A DNA stretch of 17,618 bases, from contig JAZORL010000067.1 of NCBI GenBank assembly GCA_045656625.1, positions 1 through 17,618 of the forward strand, in the 5' to 3' direction. Of the stretch, positions 6,301 through 14,589 are shown piece by piece. This stretch comes from Scatosoma sp045656625. Lineage in GTDB: Bacteria; Bacillota; Clostridia; Christensenellales; Borkfalkiaceae. The position numbers and the translations under genes were made by a program. Each line of letters begins with the position of its first letter. Within the stretch, counting starts at the first letter, position 1. The notes under the pieces are model-generated. The model was not told the origin of the DNA and made no database searches. It saw only the letters and a list, made by a program, of their open reading frames with translations.

Positions 6301-7743
6301 ATGAGGGAAATTGTAGAAAAGCTGCGCAAAATCGAGATGGAGCAGTCGCGACGGAAAAGGGAGGACTTCCTCGCGCTTTATAATTCGGGAGAGGTCAAGC
6401 ATGAAAAACAGCTTGCCTTCCATAAGTCGAAAAAGCGAAACCGTTGGGTGTTCGGCGGCAACCGCTCGGGGAAAACGGAGTGCGGTGCGGTGGAGTGCGT
6501 GTATATGGCGCGTGGGATTCACCCGTACCGCGAAAATCGGAAGGAGGTGTGCGGTTGGGTCGTGTCCCTTTCCTTGCAGGTGCAGCGTGACGTTGCGCAG
6601 AAGAAAATTTTGCGGTATTTGCGGAAGGATTGGATTGAGGACGTCGTGATGATTAGCGGCAGAAAGGACTCGCCTGAGCATGGTATTATTGATTTTATCC
6701 GTGTGAAAAACGTGTTGGGCGGTAGCTCGGTGATTGGGTTCAAAAGCTGCGATCAAGGCAGGGAAAAGTTCCAAGGCGCGTCGCTCGATTTCGTGTGGTT
6801 TGACGAAGAACCGCCCAAGGACGTGTACGACGAGTGCCGTATGCGTATTATCGATCGGCGTGGGGACCTCTTTGGAACGATGACACCCTTGAAGGGGTTG
6901 ACCTTCGTCTATAACGAGATTTATCTCAATCGCCGAGGGGATCCTGAGGTGTGGTATGAGTTTATGGAATGGAGCGATAATCCCTACCTCGACAAAGAGG
7001 AAATTCGGGCGTTAGAGGGTACCATGGACGAGTTGACGCTGCAATCAAGACGGTATGGACGGTTTGCAAGCGCGGCGGCTGGGCTGGTCTATCCCGAGTT
7101 TGACGAGCAGCTGCACGTGATTGAGCCGTTTCCCATTCCCAAAGAGTGGCAGGATACGATTTCGATTGACCCTGGGTTGAATAATCCGCTGTCGGCGCAT
7201 TGGTATGCGGTGGACTTCGACGACAACGTGTACGTGGTTGCGGAGCATTACGAGGCGGGCAGGGATATTGATTATCACGCCGAGGCATTGAAGAGTATCA
7301 GCCGAAGAATTGGGTGGCATACGGACGCGCAAGGGAGAATTAGCGCGCTCATTGACAGCGCGGCAAAACAACGAACGCTCGGCGGAGTCAAGAGTGTGGT
7401 GGAGCTTTTTTACGAGCGGGGGATTTTGGTCAACCCGAACGTCGAGAAGGATTTGTTTGCAGGGATCGCAAGGGTGAAAAGCTATTTGCGTAGGGATAAC
7501 GGTCAGCCGAATATTTATATATTTAGCTCGTGTACCCGTTTGATCGGGGAGATTAAGGGGTATTTTTGGGGGAGCGGCGACGCACCGAGAAAAACGGACG
7601 ATCATAGCTTGGATGAGATGCGTTATTATCTGATGACAAGGCCGAAAAAGCTGCCGCCTGCGCTGGAAAAGAGCGCTGTACAGCGGGACAAAGAGAGAAG
7701 AATACGAAGGTTGAAACAAACGGTGAGAGGAAATTCGTTTTAG
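6301..7743 (+). CDS. terL: Phage terminase large subunit (packaging ATPase/nuclease)
   Basis: This motor ATPase and endonuclease docks on the portal and pumps DNA into the procapsid. From the ATG at 6301 it is 480 aa, normal for the family. Walker A is GGNRSGKT (52-59), Walker B is LDFVWFDEE (about 162-170) and the coupling motif is GTMTP (192-196). The RNase H-fold nuclease shows its acidic residues in SIDPGL (Asp290), ALIDSA (Asp352) and DDHSLDEMRY (Asp433/434/438). All motor and nuclease motifs are intact, so the protein is probably active. TTG 6289 and GTG 6292 are in-frame alternative starts; ATG 6301 has GGTGGAG just upstream but with tight spacing. It is the first gene of the operon. 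No recognisable small subunit precedes it, whereas phages usually encode TerS immediately upstream. Confidence 0.95.
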   Translation: MREIVEKLRKIEMEQSRRKREDFLALYNSGEVKHEKQLAFHKSKKRNRWVFGGNRSGKTECGAVECVYMARGIHPYRENRKEVCGWVVSLSLQVQRDVAQKKILRYLRKDWIEDVVMISGRKDSPEHGIIDFIRVKNVLGGSSVIGFKSCDQGREKFQGASLDFVWFDEEPPKDVYDECRMRIIDRRGDLFGTMTPLKGLTFVYNEIYLNRRGDPEVWYEFMEWSDNPYLDKEEIRALEGTMDELTLQSRRYGRFASAAAGLVYPEFDEQLHVIEPFPIPKEWQDTISIDPGLNNPLSAHWYAVDFDDNVYVVAEHYEAGRDIDYHAEALKSISRRIGWHTDAQGRISALIDSAAKQRTLGGVKSVVELFYERGILVNPNVEKDLFAGIARVKSYLRRDNGQPNIYIFSSCTRLIGEIKGYFWGSGDAPRKTDDHSLDEMRYYLMTRPKKLPPALEKSAVQRDKERRIRRLKQTVRGNSF

Positions 7744-7785
7744 GGCGAGAGGTGGGCGAGAGTAGGTTTATGGAAAGGGAGAGAT

Positions 7786-8214
7786 ATGGAAAAGAAGGAA
7801 GAGAAAATCGGAGAGGCGTTATTAAAAGTCGCGCTCGGATATCAGCTTGCCGAGGTGACGGAGGAATACGCCGAAACGGACGGGACTTTGAAGCTCGTCA
7901 AACGAAAAAAGACAAAAAAGGACGTGCCGCCTGATTTGAAAGCGGTGCAAATGCTCTTGTCGGGGGAAAACGGCGAAGGGTATGCGGATTGGACGGACGA
8001 ACAATTGGAAGCGGAAAAGGTGCGACTCTTGGAAAAGTTGAGCCAAGAGACGGCGAAAACGGTTTCTAAAACAGTGGTGAAAAAGGTAAATGTAAGGGGC
8101 AGGGGTGCGACGAAAACAAAAAGTAAGCGGACGGTCGCAACCAAAAAGACGGTCAAAAAGACGGTGAAAAAGTCGGTAAAAACGGCAAAGGACGGTGAGG
8201 AAAAGAATGGTTAG
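7786..8214 (+). CDS. Small protein with histone-H1-like lysine tail, candidate small terminase subunit
   Basis: A 142-aa protein. The N-terminal 90 residues (IGEALLKVALGYQLAEVTEE, then LVKRKKTKKDVPPDLKAV) resemble, from memory, the ALGY...KxVPPD pattern of proteins next to phage terminases, some annotated as small terminase subunits. Residues about 95-137 are almost entirely Lys/Thr/Val/Ala with KTVK repeats, like the tail of histone H1 or Alba-type condensing proteins, and should bind DNA non-specifically. SD AAAGGGAGAGAT precedes the ATG at 7786; its stop overlaps the portal start by 8 bp. Lying between terL and portal makes a DNA-recognition or DNA-compaction role reasonable, but TerS assignment is inference. 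The usual N-terminal HTH of TerS is not obvious. Confidence 0.6.
   Translation: MEKKEEKIGEALLKVALGYQLAEVTEEYAETDGTLKLVKRKKTKKDVPPDLKAVQMLLSGENGEGYADWTDEQLEAEKVRLLEKLSQETAKTVSKTVVKKVNVRGRGATKTKSKRTVATKKTVKKTVKKSVKTAKDGEEKNG
8143..8178 (+). repeat. Three 12-bp tandem repeats encoding KTVK units
   Basis: Three successive units of AAAAAG(A/T)CGGT(C/G/A) lie at 8143-8154, 8155-8166 and 8167-8178, followed by a decayed fourth. They build the lysine tail of the 142-aa protein, and the tail length could vary by slippage. Confidence 0.85.
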
Positions 8215-10081
8215 TAAAAATGCGGACGCAAGAAAGGCGGAAGAGGAAAGACAGGAAAGAGAGCGCAAAAAGCGGCTCGTGGAGGAAGTGACGCAGGACT
8301 TTCTTGCGCGTAGGGAAAAGAGAAGAAGCGTGGAAAACGGTTGGCTGCTCAATTTGAATTTTTTTAGCGGCAATCAATATTGTGACGTTTCCCCGTATGG
8401 GAATTTACAGGAAGAGGATAAGCAGTTTTATTGGCAATCGCGTAGGGCGTTTAATCATATCGCTCCGACGGTGGAATCCCGTTTGGCGAAGCTGGAAAAG
8501 TTAAAGCCCGATTTGCGCGTGCGAGCCTTCTCGGATGAGGACGGCGATATTAAGGCGGCAAAATTGGCGACGGGGGTACTGCAATACGTGCGTGAAAGGG
8601 TCGCGCTTGGGGATACGATTTCCCGTGCGCTCGTTTGGTCGGAAGTGTGCGGTAGCGCCTTTTATAAAGTGCTTTGGAATGAAAAAGGTGGCAGGCAGGT
8701 AGCCGTTGACGGCGAAAATATGCCCGTTTACGAGGGGGAAGTGGACGTGCGTGCAATCTCGCCGTTTGAAATCTTTCCCGACCGCTTGGACGTGGAGGAT
8801 ATCGACGCTGTACAAAGCTTGATTCATGCGCAGGCGGTTTCCGTGGAATATATTTTAGAACGATTCGGCGTAGCCATCGAGGGAGAGGATATTTCGGGAA
8901 TTTATGCGTATAGCGAGCCGAGTTCGGCAAAGCTGCCTATGCAAAAGCTGGGAGCGGATTCTACCGCCATCAAAAACGGCGCGATTTTAATCGAACGGTA
9001 CACCCGTCCGAGCGGAGAGTTTCCCGAAGGGAAATTGGAAATCGTTGCGGGGGATAGGCTGCTTTACGAGGGTGCTTTGCCCTTTGAAAACGGCGAGCGT
9101 GGGGAAAGGACGTTCCCCTTTGCAAAGCAGGATTCTATGCATATGCCCGGTGCGTTTTTCGCAACGAGTGTGGTCGATCGCTTGATCCCCGTGCAGCGTG
9201 CCTATAATGCGGTGCGCAATCGTAAGCACGAATTTTTGAATCGCCTTTCGATGGGTGTTTTGACGGTGGAGGACGGTTCGGTCGATACGGACGAATTGAG
9301 CGAGGAAGGGCTGTTGCCCGGCAAAATCTTGGTCTATCGTCAGGGCGGAAAAGCCCCGGAAATGCTCGATTGCGGGAAGATGCCCGACGAGTTCCGTTTC
9401 GAGGAAGAATGGCTGGAAAAAGAGTTTGCTTTAATTGGCGGCGTGAGCAATCTTTCCAAGGATTCGACGCCTGTGCGCGTGACGAGTGCGACGGGGTTGC
9501 AGCTTTTGCTTGCGCAGGACGAAACAAGGCTTTCGACGACTTTGCAAAGCATGGAAAGCGCAATCAAGGAGGTGGGCAGACAAATTTTGAGGCTGTATAA
9601 GCAGTTTGCCGGCAACGCGCGCTTGATGACGATGACGGGGGAGAATAAGAAGAGTCAGCTTTGTTATTTTAATGCGGCGAGTCTTTCCGTCAACGACGTG
9701 CGATTTGAACCGCAAGAGGCGTCCACGCCTGAGGAAAAACGGAATACGCTTTTGAGATTGTATGAGATGGGCTTGCTTTCCGACGAGAAAGGGAAGATTA
9801 CGAAGGAGAATAAGAATCGAATTTTGGAGGCGTTTGGGTTCGGCAGTTATGAAAACGCAAGGGATATTTCTGCGTTGCATATCGTCAAGGCGAGCGAGGA
9901 AAATCAGGAGTTGAAGGGGTGTGCGATGGGAGTGGATTCCTACGACGACCACGAATTGCATATTGCCGAGCATACGAGATTTTTGCTTTCTTCGGAATTC
10001 AAGAAGTCGGGCAAAAAGGAAGAATGGAAAACGCGTTTCTTGGAACATATTGAAGCGCACAAAATGGAAATGAGAAAATAA
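8207..10081 (+). CDS. Phage portal protein, P22-like
   Basis: Dodecameric ring at the capsid vertex through which DNA enters and leaves; it nucleates procapsid assembly and docks terminase. The ATG at 8207 has GGTGAGG 7-12 nt upstream and overlaps the previous stop; a GTG at 8195 is an alternative. It is 624 aa, near the size of podoviral portals (P22 gp1 is about 725). Recognisable stretches are GWLLNLNFFSGNQY (about 45), FNHIAPTVESRLAKLEKLKP (about 85-105), GSAFYKVLWN (about 150) and the helical C-terminal part with DDHELHIAEHTRFLL (about 580) and a further HIEAH, a His-rich ending I recall from Firmicutes portals. The length and the downstream gp4/gp10-like genes favour the podoviral class over the 400-500-aa siphoviral portals. 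Confidence 0.85.
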   Translation: MVSKNADARKAEEERQERERKKRLVEEVTQDFLARREKRRSVENGWLLNLNFFSGNQYCDVSPYGNLQEEDKQFYWQSRRAFNHIAPTVESRLAKLEKLKPDLRVRAFSDEDGDIKAAKLATGVLQYVRERVALGDTISRALVWSEVCGSAFYKVLWNEKGGRQVAVDGENMPVYEGEVDVRAISPFEIFPDRLDVEDIDAVQSLIHAQAVSVEYILERFGVAIEGEDISGIYAYSEPSSAKLPMQKLGADSTAIKNGAILIERYTRPSGEFPEGKLEIVAGDRLLYEGALPFENGERGERTFPFAKQDSMHMPGAFFATSVVDRLIPVQRAYNAVRNRKHEFLNRLSMGVLTVEDGSVDTDELSEEGLLPGKILVYRQGGKAPEMLDCGKMPDEFRFEEEWLEKEFALIGGVSNLSKDSTPVRVTSATGLQLLLAQDETRLSTTLQSMESAIKEVGRQILRLYKQFAGNARLMTMTGENKKSQLCYFNAASLSVNDVRFEPQEASTPEEKRNTLLRLYEMGLLSDEKGKITKENKNRILEAFGFGSYENARDISALHIVKASEENQELKGCAMGVDSYDDHELHIAEHTRFLLSSEFKKSGKKEEWKTRFLEHIEAHKMEMRK

Positions 10082-10094
10082 AAGGAGAGAGAAT

Positions 10095-10859
10095 ATGGAA
10101 GATAAGGATAACGTTTACGAGGAAACAACCAGGGCGGAGCAGGAAGTAGTGTTGGAGACGGACGCAAAAGATGGGCGTGCCGAGGAAGGCTCGACGGCGC
10201 TTGGGAAGTTTAAGGACGTGGATGCCCTTGTGAAAGCCTATTCCGCTTTGGAGGCGGAGTTTACGAGAAGAAGCCAAAAACTTCGTCAACTGGAACGGGC
10301 TGCGGATAAGTTTTTACTGACGGCTTCGGGGAACGGTTCGGGGGCGGAAAAGCTCCGTAAAAGGGCCGAGGAACGAAGAGAGGAAGCGTGTAAATTCGAC
10401 GAATTTTTGCGCGAGGGAGTGAAAAACGTCACGACGTCGGAGGAAAACCCCGCAGAAGGGAAAGGTCAAACGGATACGGCGGAAAATTGGAAGGCGGATC
10501 AAATTGAGGTTTCGGAAAAGGAAGAGGATTTGGACGCTAACATGGAAACGGAAATTTTTAGGGCGGATGAAAATTCGCAAACGGCGGCGGTAAGCGCCGT
10601 GGAAAGTTTGGAGTCTGAAAAGACGCGCTCGCCCGTCGCAAAGAGCGTGGATGGACGGATTCCGTCCGACGAAATTTACCGTTTGGCTACAAAGGATGAA
10701 AAGGTGCGCCTGCAAATTATCGGGGAGTATCTTCAGTCTTTAGGAAAAACGGGCGCGCCGATCACAGCCGGCGGAGTGGGCGCGCTTGCTACACCGCCGA
10801 GAATCATTCGGAATATTAAAGACGCTGGTAGAATGGCGCTTCAATTATTCCAAAAGTAA
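10095..10859 (+). CDS. Probable phage scaffolding protein
   Basis: Internal scaffold that guides coat assembly into a procapsid and is then released. The 254-aa protein is highly charged and mostly helical, with long acidic low-complexity stretches (about 110-180). It opens with a scaffold-like helix pair (LGKFKDVDALVKAYSALEAE at about 36-55, then a coiled coil to about 115). The C-terminal 75 residues (IPSDEIYRLATKDEKVRLQI, later PRIIRNIKDAGRMALQLFQK) include a basic amphipathic end, the usual coat-binding part of scaffolds. SD AAAGGAGAG precedes it and it lies directly before coat, the standard position. No prohead protease gene is present, consistent with a P22-like reusable scaffold. The call rests on position and composition; there are no catalytic motifs to check. 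Confidence 0.7.
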   Translation: MEDKDNVYEETTRAEQEVVLETDAKDGRAEEGSTALGKFKDVDALVKAYSALEAEFTRRSQKLRQLERAADKFLLTASGNGSGAEKLRKRAEERREEACKFDEFLREGVKNVTTSEENPAEGKGQTDTAENWKADQIEVSEKEEDLDANMETEIFRADENSQTAAVSAVESLESEKTRSPVAKSVDGRIPSDEIYRLATKDEKVRLQIIGEYLQSLGKTGAPITAGGVGALATPPRIIRNIKDAGRMALQLFQK

Positions 10860-10880
10860 TTATAAAGGAGAGAATAGTAT

Positions 10881-12035
10881 ATGGTAACTTTGAACAGCGC
10901 GGATAACGCATTAAAAACTTTTTATTTGGAAGCGGTAAAGGATACGTTGGATAATAAATCGAACCCCTTTCTTGCAAAAATTGAAAAAACGACCAAAAAC
11001 GTGAGCGGTAAGAGTGTGCAATTGGCGGTGAAGACTGCTTATAGCAGCGGTATTTCCGCAGGTACGGAAGAGGGGGCGCTCCCTACGGCGGGCGCAAATC
11101 GATACATGGTATTCGAAACGCCGTTGAAGAATTTATACGGTACGATTGAGATTAGCGATAAGGCGATTCGCGCATCTGCAAGCAACGAAGGCGCGTTTGT
11201 GAATTTGCTCAACGATGAAATGGATTCCCTCGTGAAAAACGCGTCCTATAACTTCGCAAGAATGCTTTTCGGAAATACGAGGGGCGTGCTTACAAAGGCG
11301 ACGGCAATTGTTGGCGATAAAGTCGTGGTGGAGAATCCGTATGTCTTTGCGGAAGGAATGAGCGTCGACGTGTATGGCTCTGATGATGAGTTCCTTGAGA
11401 GTGGAAAAGTGGTGCAATCGATTGACGATGATGAGGGGATGATCTCTTTTGAGGGTGGCCTTGATAATATTTCGGACGATTGTACGTTCTATTTGCATGG
11501 CTCGAAAGGAAATGAGCTTACCGGTCTTGATTCGATTTTTGAGGATGAAATTCTTTACGGTGTAGATAGAAGCAATCGTATTATGCGTCCGTATAATCTC
11601 TCGGACGTTGGCGTAATCGATGAGTTGATTATTCAAGAAGCAATCGATACGATTGAAAAAAAATCCGGCAGCAAAATCAATTTCATCGTTTGCTCTTGGG
11701 AGGTGCGCCGCGCACTTATAAGCACTCTCAAAGGCAACCAAACGACGATTGCTACGATGGAGCTTGAAGGCGGCTTTAAGGCGTTGAGCTTTAACGGGAT
11801 TCCCGTCGTGGTGGATCGTTTCTGCCCGAAGGATACGATGTATTTGCTTAATACGGACGATTTCAAGCTTTGTCAGCTTTGTGATTGGCAATGGTTGGAG
11901 GCAGAAGATGGCAAAATCTTAAAGCAAGTGCCTGGTAAAGCAACGTACACCGCAACGCTTGTAAAATATGCGGAATTGATTTGCGAACGTCCTTATGGTC
12001 AAGGTAGATTGAAGGGCATCGAGATCAATATCTAA
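10881..12035 (+). CDS. Major capsid (coat) protein, HK97 fold
   Basis: Shell-forming coat protein. The 384-aa sequence starts with a helical N-arm (ALKTFYLEAVKDTLDN), then an extended loop with GTEEGALPTAGANR (about 60-73), typical of the E-loop, and a long spine helix (about 105-130). Residues about 150-215 form a beta-rich insert (GMSVDVYGSDDEF, later CTFYLHGS), like the small inserted domains of other HK97-type coats. The A-domain part ends with FNGIPVVVDRFCP and a C-terminal LICERPYGQGRLKGIEI. Strong SD (AAAGGAGAG) and placement after the scaffold support the role. A stem-loop with a T-run follows, so downstream connector genes may be expressed less. The family is clear from context and these motifs; the exact coat subtype is not. 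Confidence 0.85.
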   Translation: MVTLNSADNALKTFYLEAVKDTLDNKSNPFLAKIEKTTKNVSGKSVQLAVKTAYSSGISAGTEEGALPTAGANRYMVFETPLKNLYGTIEISDKAIRASASNEGAFVNLLNDEMDSLVKNASYNFARMLFGNTRGVLTKATAIVGDKVVVENPYVFAEGMSVDVYGSDDEFLESGKVVQSIDDDEGMISFEGGLDNISDDCTFYLHGSKGNELTGLDSIFEDEILYGVDRSNRIMRPYNLSDVGVIDELIIQEAIDTIEKKSGSKINFIVCSWEVRRALISTLKGNQTTIATMELEGGFKALSFNGIPVVVDRFCPKDTMYLLNTDDFKLCQLCDWQWLEAEDGKILKQVPGKATYTATLVKYAELICERPYGQGRLKGIEINI

Positions 12036-12042
12036 CGATGTA

Positions 12043-12071
12043 TTGACAGCTTAGGCGTACCCATGTATGCG
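12043..12071 (+). promoter_or_regulatory. Possible internal promoter upstream of connector genes
   Basis: A perfect TTGACA (12043-12048), a 17-nt spacer and TATGCG (12066-12071), whose -10 matches only half the consensus. It overlaps the left arm of the stem-loop at 12053, so any transcript starting here would not contain the whole terminator stem. Confidence 0.25.
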
Positions 12072-12121
12072 TTGAACGTGGATTTTGTTCTGCGTGCGGC
12101 GAAGAGGGGTACGCCTTTTTT
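12053..12121 (+). terminator. Attenuator-like stem-loop between coat and connector genes
   Basis: A 10-bp perfect stem (AGGCGTACCC 12053-12062 with GGGTACGCCT 12107-12116) encloses a 44-nt loop and is followed by T's to 12121. The SD of the next gene begins about 10 nt later. It would lower read-through and set a high coat-to-connector ratio. The long loop makes it less efficient than a canonical terminator. Confidence 0.6.
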
Positions 12122-12139
12122 AGAAAAAGGAGGAGAAAA

Positions 12140-12688
12140 ATGAAGGTAAAAGAGTGTGTGGAAAAGGCGGCGATGCTTTTGGGAATCGCCGACGACGTGT
12201 GTGCCTATCTTGAAGATGGATACGAGCCAGGGGAAGAGGGGGCGCAAAGACTTTTGAAATGCTTTAATCTCGTGGAAAATGAGTTGGCGCTCGATTATTT
12301 GCCTCTCTTTGCCGAACAAAAAGTGGTAAATGAGAATGGTAAGGTAGACTTTTTGCTGTTGCAAAAAAACGCCGTGCGAATCGTGAGTGTGAAAAACGAA
12401 GCGGGGGAAAGCGTCAAGTTCCGTCTGTTTCCGAAATATTTGGAAGCGCCGAAGGGGGCTTTGACAATTGTCTATTCTTATATACCGCCTGAAAAACAAA
12501 TGGGCGATGAGAGCGATTACGTGACGTTGTCCGTCCGCTTATTTGCCTACGGCATGGCGATGAATTACGCTCTGCTTATGGGATTGTATGAGGAGGCTGC
12601 CGTTTGGGAGAAAAAATATAAAGAGGCGTTGGAGGCGGCTTACCGCATTCGCGGTGCGGCGGTCGTACGCTCGAGAAGGTGGGTATGA
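12140..12688 (+). CDS. Head-tail connector/adaptor, gp4/gp6-like
   Basis: Probably the adaptor ring that binds beneath the portal once DNA is packaged. The 182 aa are compatible with P22 gp4 (about 166). It has helices at both ends (CVEKAAMLLGI; FNLVENELALDYLPLF; then VRLFAYGMAMNYALLMGLYE and AVWEKKYKEALEAA), with a beta part between (KVDFLLLQKNAVRIVSV, ALTIVYSYIPPEKQ). Helical ends around a beta core with FAYGMA...A..WE..Y.EAL near the C-terminus is characteristic of this adaptor class in my recollection. Strong SD (AAGGAGGAG). The stop overlaps the next ATG as ATGA, so the two are translationally coupled, matching the gp4-gp10 pair of P22. Assignment rests on order plus fold impression. Confidence 0.65.
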   Translation: MKVKECVEKAAMLLGIADDVCAYLEDGYEPGEEGAQRLLKCFNLVENELALDYLPLFAEQKVVNENGKVDFLLLQKNAVRIVSVKNEAGESVKFRLFPKYLEAPKGALTIVYSYIPPEKQMGDESDYVTLSVRLFAYGMAMNYALLMGLYEEAAVWEKKYKEALEAAYRIRGAAVVRSRRWV

Positions 12689-14061
12689 TTGGCGTTAAAA
12701 AAAGACCGCTCGGGAAAGTCGGGCGGAAGAAAATCGTAAAATTTGACAGTTTTTCTCTTTCGAAAGAAGAGAAGACGGGGTGCTTGCGTGCGGAAAGTAG
12801 CCAAAACTGCGACTGTATAAACGGAATGATTTCGCGCGGTATCAACTTGAAGCCGTACAAAACAGCGTCAGGTGCGGAGTTGCTAATCGGCGCCGTAGAC
12901 GCGAGAATGCTTTTTCCGCTCTATGCATCCAATAGCGATGGAGATTCCATAGAGGATTTCTTCGTGCTTTATCAAATGGATAACAAAGTGTATGGCAGAA
13001 GATACTCGGAGGAGATGTTGGAATGGAGTACGCCAACTGAATATTCGATGCAAATGGTAGGCGTGTATGCGTTGAATCCTGATGGCGGTGTGGTAAGCTT
13101 GCTGTTTGACGGGGGACAATGTAGGTACCGAAATATGGAAGGCTTTTACATTTCGCGTGGATATCGAGGTGTGCGCGGTATTGCGTGTTATTGCCAAAAC
13201 CGTGTGTTCGTGGTGTCGGGGGATAGAGAGATTACCTATTCCGATCCTGCCGAGCCGACGGAGATTACGAAGGCGGAGAATGACGGTGGTACGATTTTGC
13301 GGCCTTTGGACGGGGACGTGATTGTGGAATTGCTTGCAAAAGAGGGCTGCGTTTACATTTTTTATCGACACAGTATCGTAAAAATTGAGGTGACGGGCGA
13401 GCCGAAAGGCTTTCTTGTTCGACCGATTGCGTATACGGGCGGTGAGATTTATGGCAAAACGGCGGTGGTTTGCGGCGCGTGGATTGTCTTTCTTGCGGCG
13501 GATGGGATTTACCGCTTTGACGGAGAAAAAACGGAACGAATTTGCGAGTGGATGGACGTGAAGGTGTCGGCTGAAAATCAAACGTTTGGACGGGGCAGGT
13601 ATTTATCGAACGCTTTGATTTCCTATACGAACGCAGAAGGGAACTTAAAAACGATTGCGATTGATCCTGTAAAAAAGGATAGCTATGATTTGGAGCCCTT
13701 GCAAGGTTTGACGGAATGCAACGGCAGGACCTTTTGCTTGTCGATGGGGAAAATCATGCAGGTGGATGAGGAACATAGAGGACATTCGTTGACGAGGTGT
13801 GATTTTACGTCAGTGGGGTTGGATTTTGGCAATAGAGAGAAAAAGACTTTGAAGTCCGTTCGCTTGAAGGGACGAGGAATGGTGCTTTTTCAAGTGATTT
13901 GCGGTACGAAGTTGGTAAGCAAGGAGCTGCGATTCGTGAATGGTGAGGCGAGTTTTTCGCCGATGTTGCGCGGGGAAAAGTTTGTCTTTTCTTTTACTCT
14001 TGGACAAAATTCGCGTGTGGAAGGCTTGGAAGCGGAAGTGACGTTTTGGGACGTGAAATAG
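12685..14061 (+). CDS. Neck/plug protein, P22 gp10-like beta-propeller
   Basis: Candidate DNA-stabilising neck protein that extends the connector below the portal, as P22 gp10 (about 472 aa) does. At 458 aa it has nearly the same length and the same gene position. The sequence is beta-rich with recurring blade-like phrases: FFVLYQMDNKVYGRRY (about 92-107), NRVFVVSGDREITYSDPAEP (about 172-191), VYIFYRHSIVKIE (about 225-237), WIVFLAADGIYRFDGEK (about 270-286) and a C-terminal jelly-like segment. The ITYSDPAEPTE phrase resembles propeller proteins of podoviral necks. Start ATG 12685 overlaps the previous stop (ATGA); a GTG at 12679 is also in frame. No catalytic motif was seen. A tail fibre or receptor-binding protein is the alternative, but there is no coiled-coil shaft or glycine-rich stem. 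Confidence 0.55.
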   Translation: MIGVKKRPLGKVGRKKIVKFDSFSLSKEEKTGCLRAESSQNCDCINGMISRGINLKPYKTASGAELLIGAVDARMLFPLYASNSDGDSIEDFFVLYQMDNKVYGRRYSEEMLEWSTPTEYSMQMVGVYALNPDGGVVSLLFDGGQCRYRNMEGFYISRGYRGVRGIACYCQNRVFVVSGDREITYSDPAEPTEITKAENDGGTILRPLDGDVIVELLAKEGCVYIFYRHSIVKIEVTGEPKGFLVRPIAYTGGEIYGKTAVVCGAWIVFLAADGIYRFDGEKTERICEWMDVKVSAENQTFGRGRYLSNALISYTNAEGNLKTIAIDPVKKDSYDLEPLQGLTECNGRTFCLSMGKIMQVDEEHRGHSLTRCDFTSVGLDFGNREKKTLKSVRLKGRGMVLFQVICGTKLVSKELRFVNGEASFSPMLRGEKFVFSFTLGQNSRVEGLEAEVTFWDVK

Positions 14062-14076
14062 GCGAAGGAGGCGGAT

Positions 14077-14568
14077 ATGGAAATTGATATTATTAGCTAT
14101 ACGGACAAGCAGTTTGCCTCGATGACAACGGAGCAAATCTTGGAAGTGCGTAAAGCGCAGGAAAAAAAGAATAAGCTGGAGAAAAAGCTGGCGCAGTCGC
14201 TGCAGGAGGCGGAAAAATGGCATATTGAAAAGGGTACGTATCATTCTACCCCCTATCAAAAGTCCGTGGAGAACTTGCAGGCGGAGTGCGAGCGGGAAGT
14301 GGAAAACGTGCGTGAGGCATTGCTTTTTTTCTTGCGGTATGCGTCGGTATCGAATGCAAACGTGGGGTATGTGGTGGACTATTCGCTTACCTATCTTGAG
14401 CGTGAAATAATCGTGCGTGATTATTATCTTGCGACGTATACGAATGCGACCGAGCGGTTTGAGACCTTTAAGGCGGATAAGGTGGCACTACAATATCTCG
14501 GCGAGAGATATGCCTCCCTTTACGATTATTTTTCTGCATTGAAAAATAAGGAAAATGCGGAGGGTTGA
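14077..14568 (+). CDS. Coiled-coil protein, last gene of the packaging operon, unknown function
   Basis: A 163-aa, strongly helical protein I do not recognise. Residues about 16-50 form a heptad-rich charged coiled coil (VRKAQEKKNKLEKKLAQSLQ), and a second helical stretch (about 68-100) runs through SVENLQAECEREVENVREAL. The C-terminal half is Tyr-rich (VVDYSLTYLERE, RDYYLATYTNATER, YASLYDYFSAL). The SD (AAGGAGG) is strong, and the gene follows the neck gene by 15 nt, ending just before the operon terminator. In P22 the gene here is the trimeric needle gp26; a needle-like plug is possible, though the length is short and no glycine/phage-fibre repeats are seen. A scaffold-like or regulatory role is equally possible. 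The frame is intact. Confidence 0.6.
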   Translation: MEIDIISYTDKQFASMTTEQILEVRKAQEKKNKLEKKLAQSLQEAEKWHIEKGTYHSTPYQKSVENLQAECEREVENVREALLFFLRYASVSNANVGYVVDYSLTYLEREIIVRDYYLATYTNATERFETFKADKVALQYLGERYASLYDYFSALKNKENAEG

Positions 14569-14589
14569 GCGAAAAATTAGGAGAATAAG

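Noticed and set aside
11133..11891. A 252-codon minus-strand open frame inside the coat gene
   Set aside because: Antisense to a gene with strong SD, conserved position and coat-like features; no SD or domain of its own.
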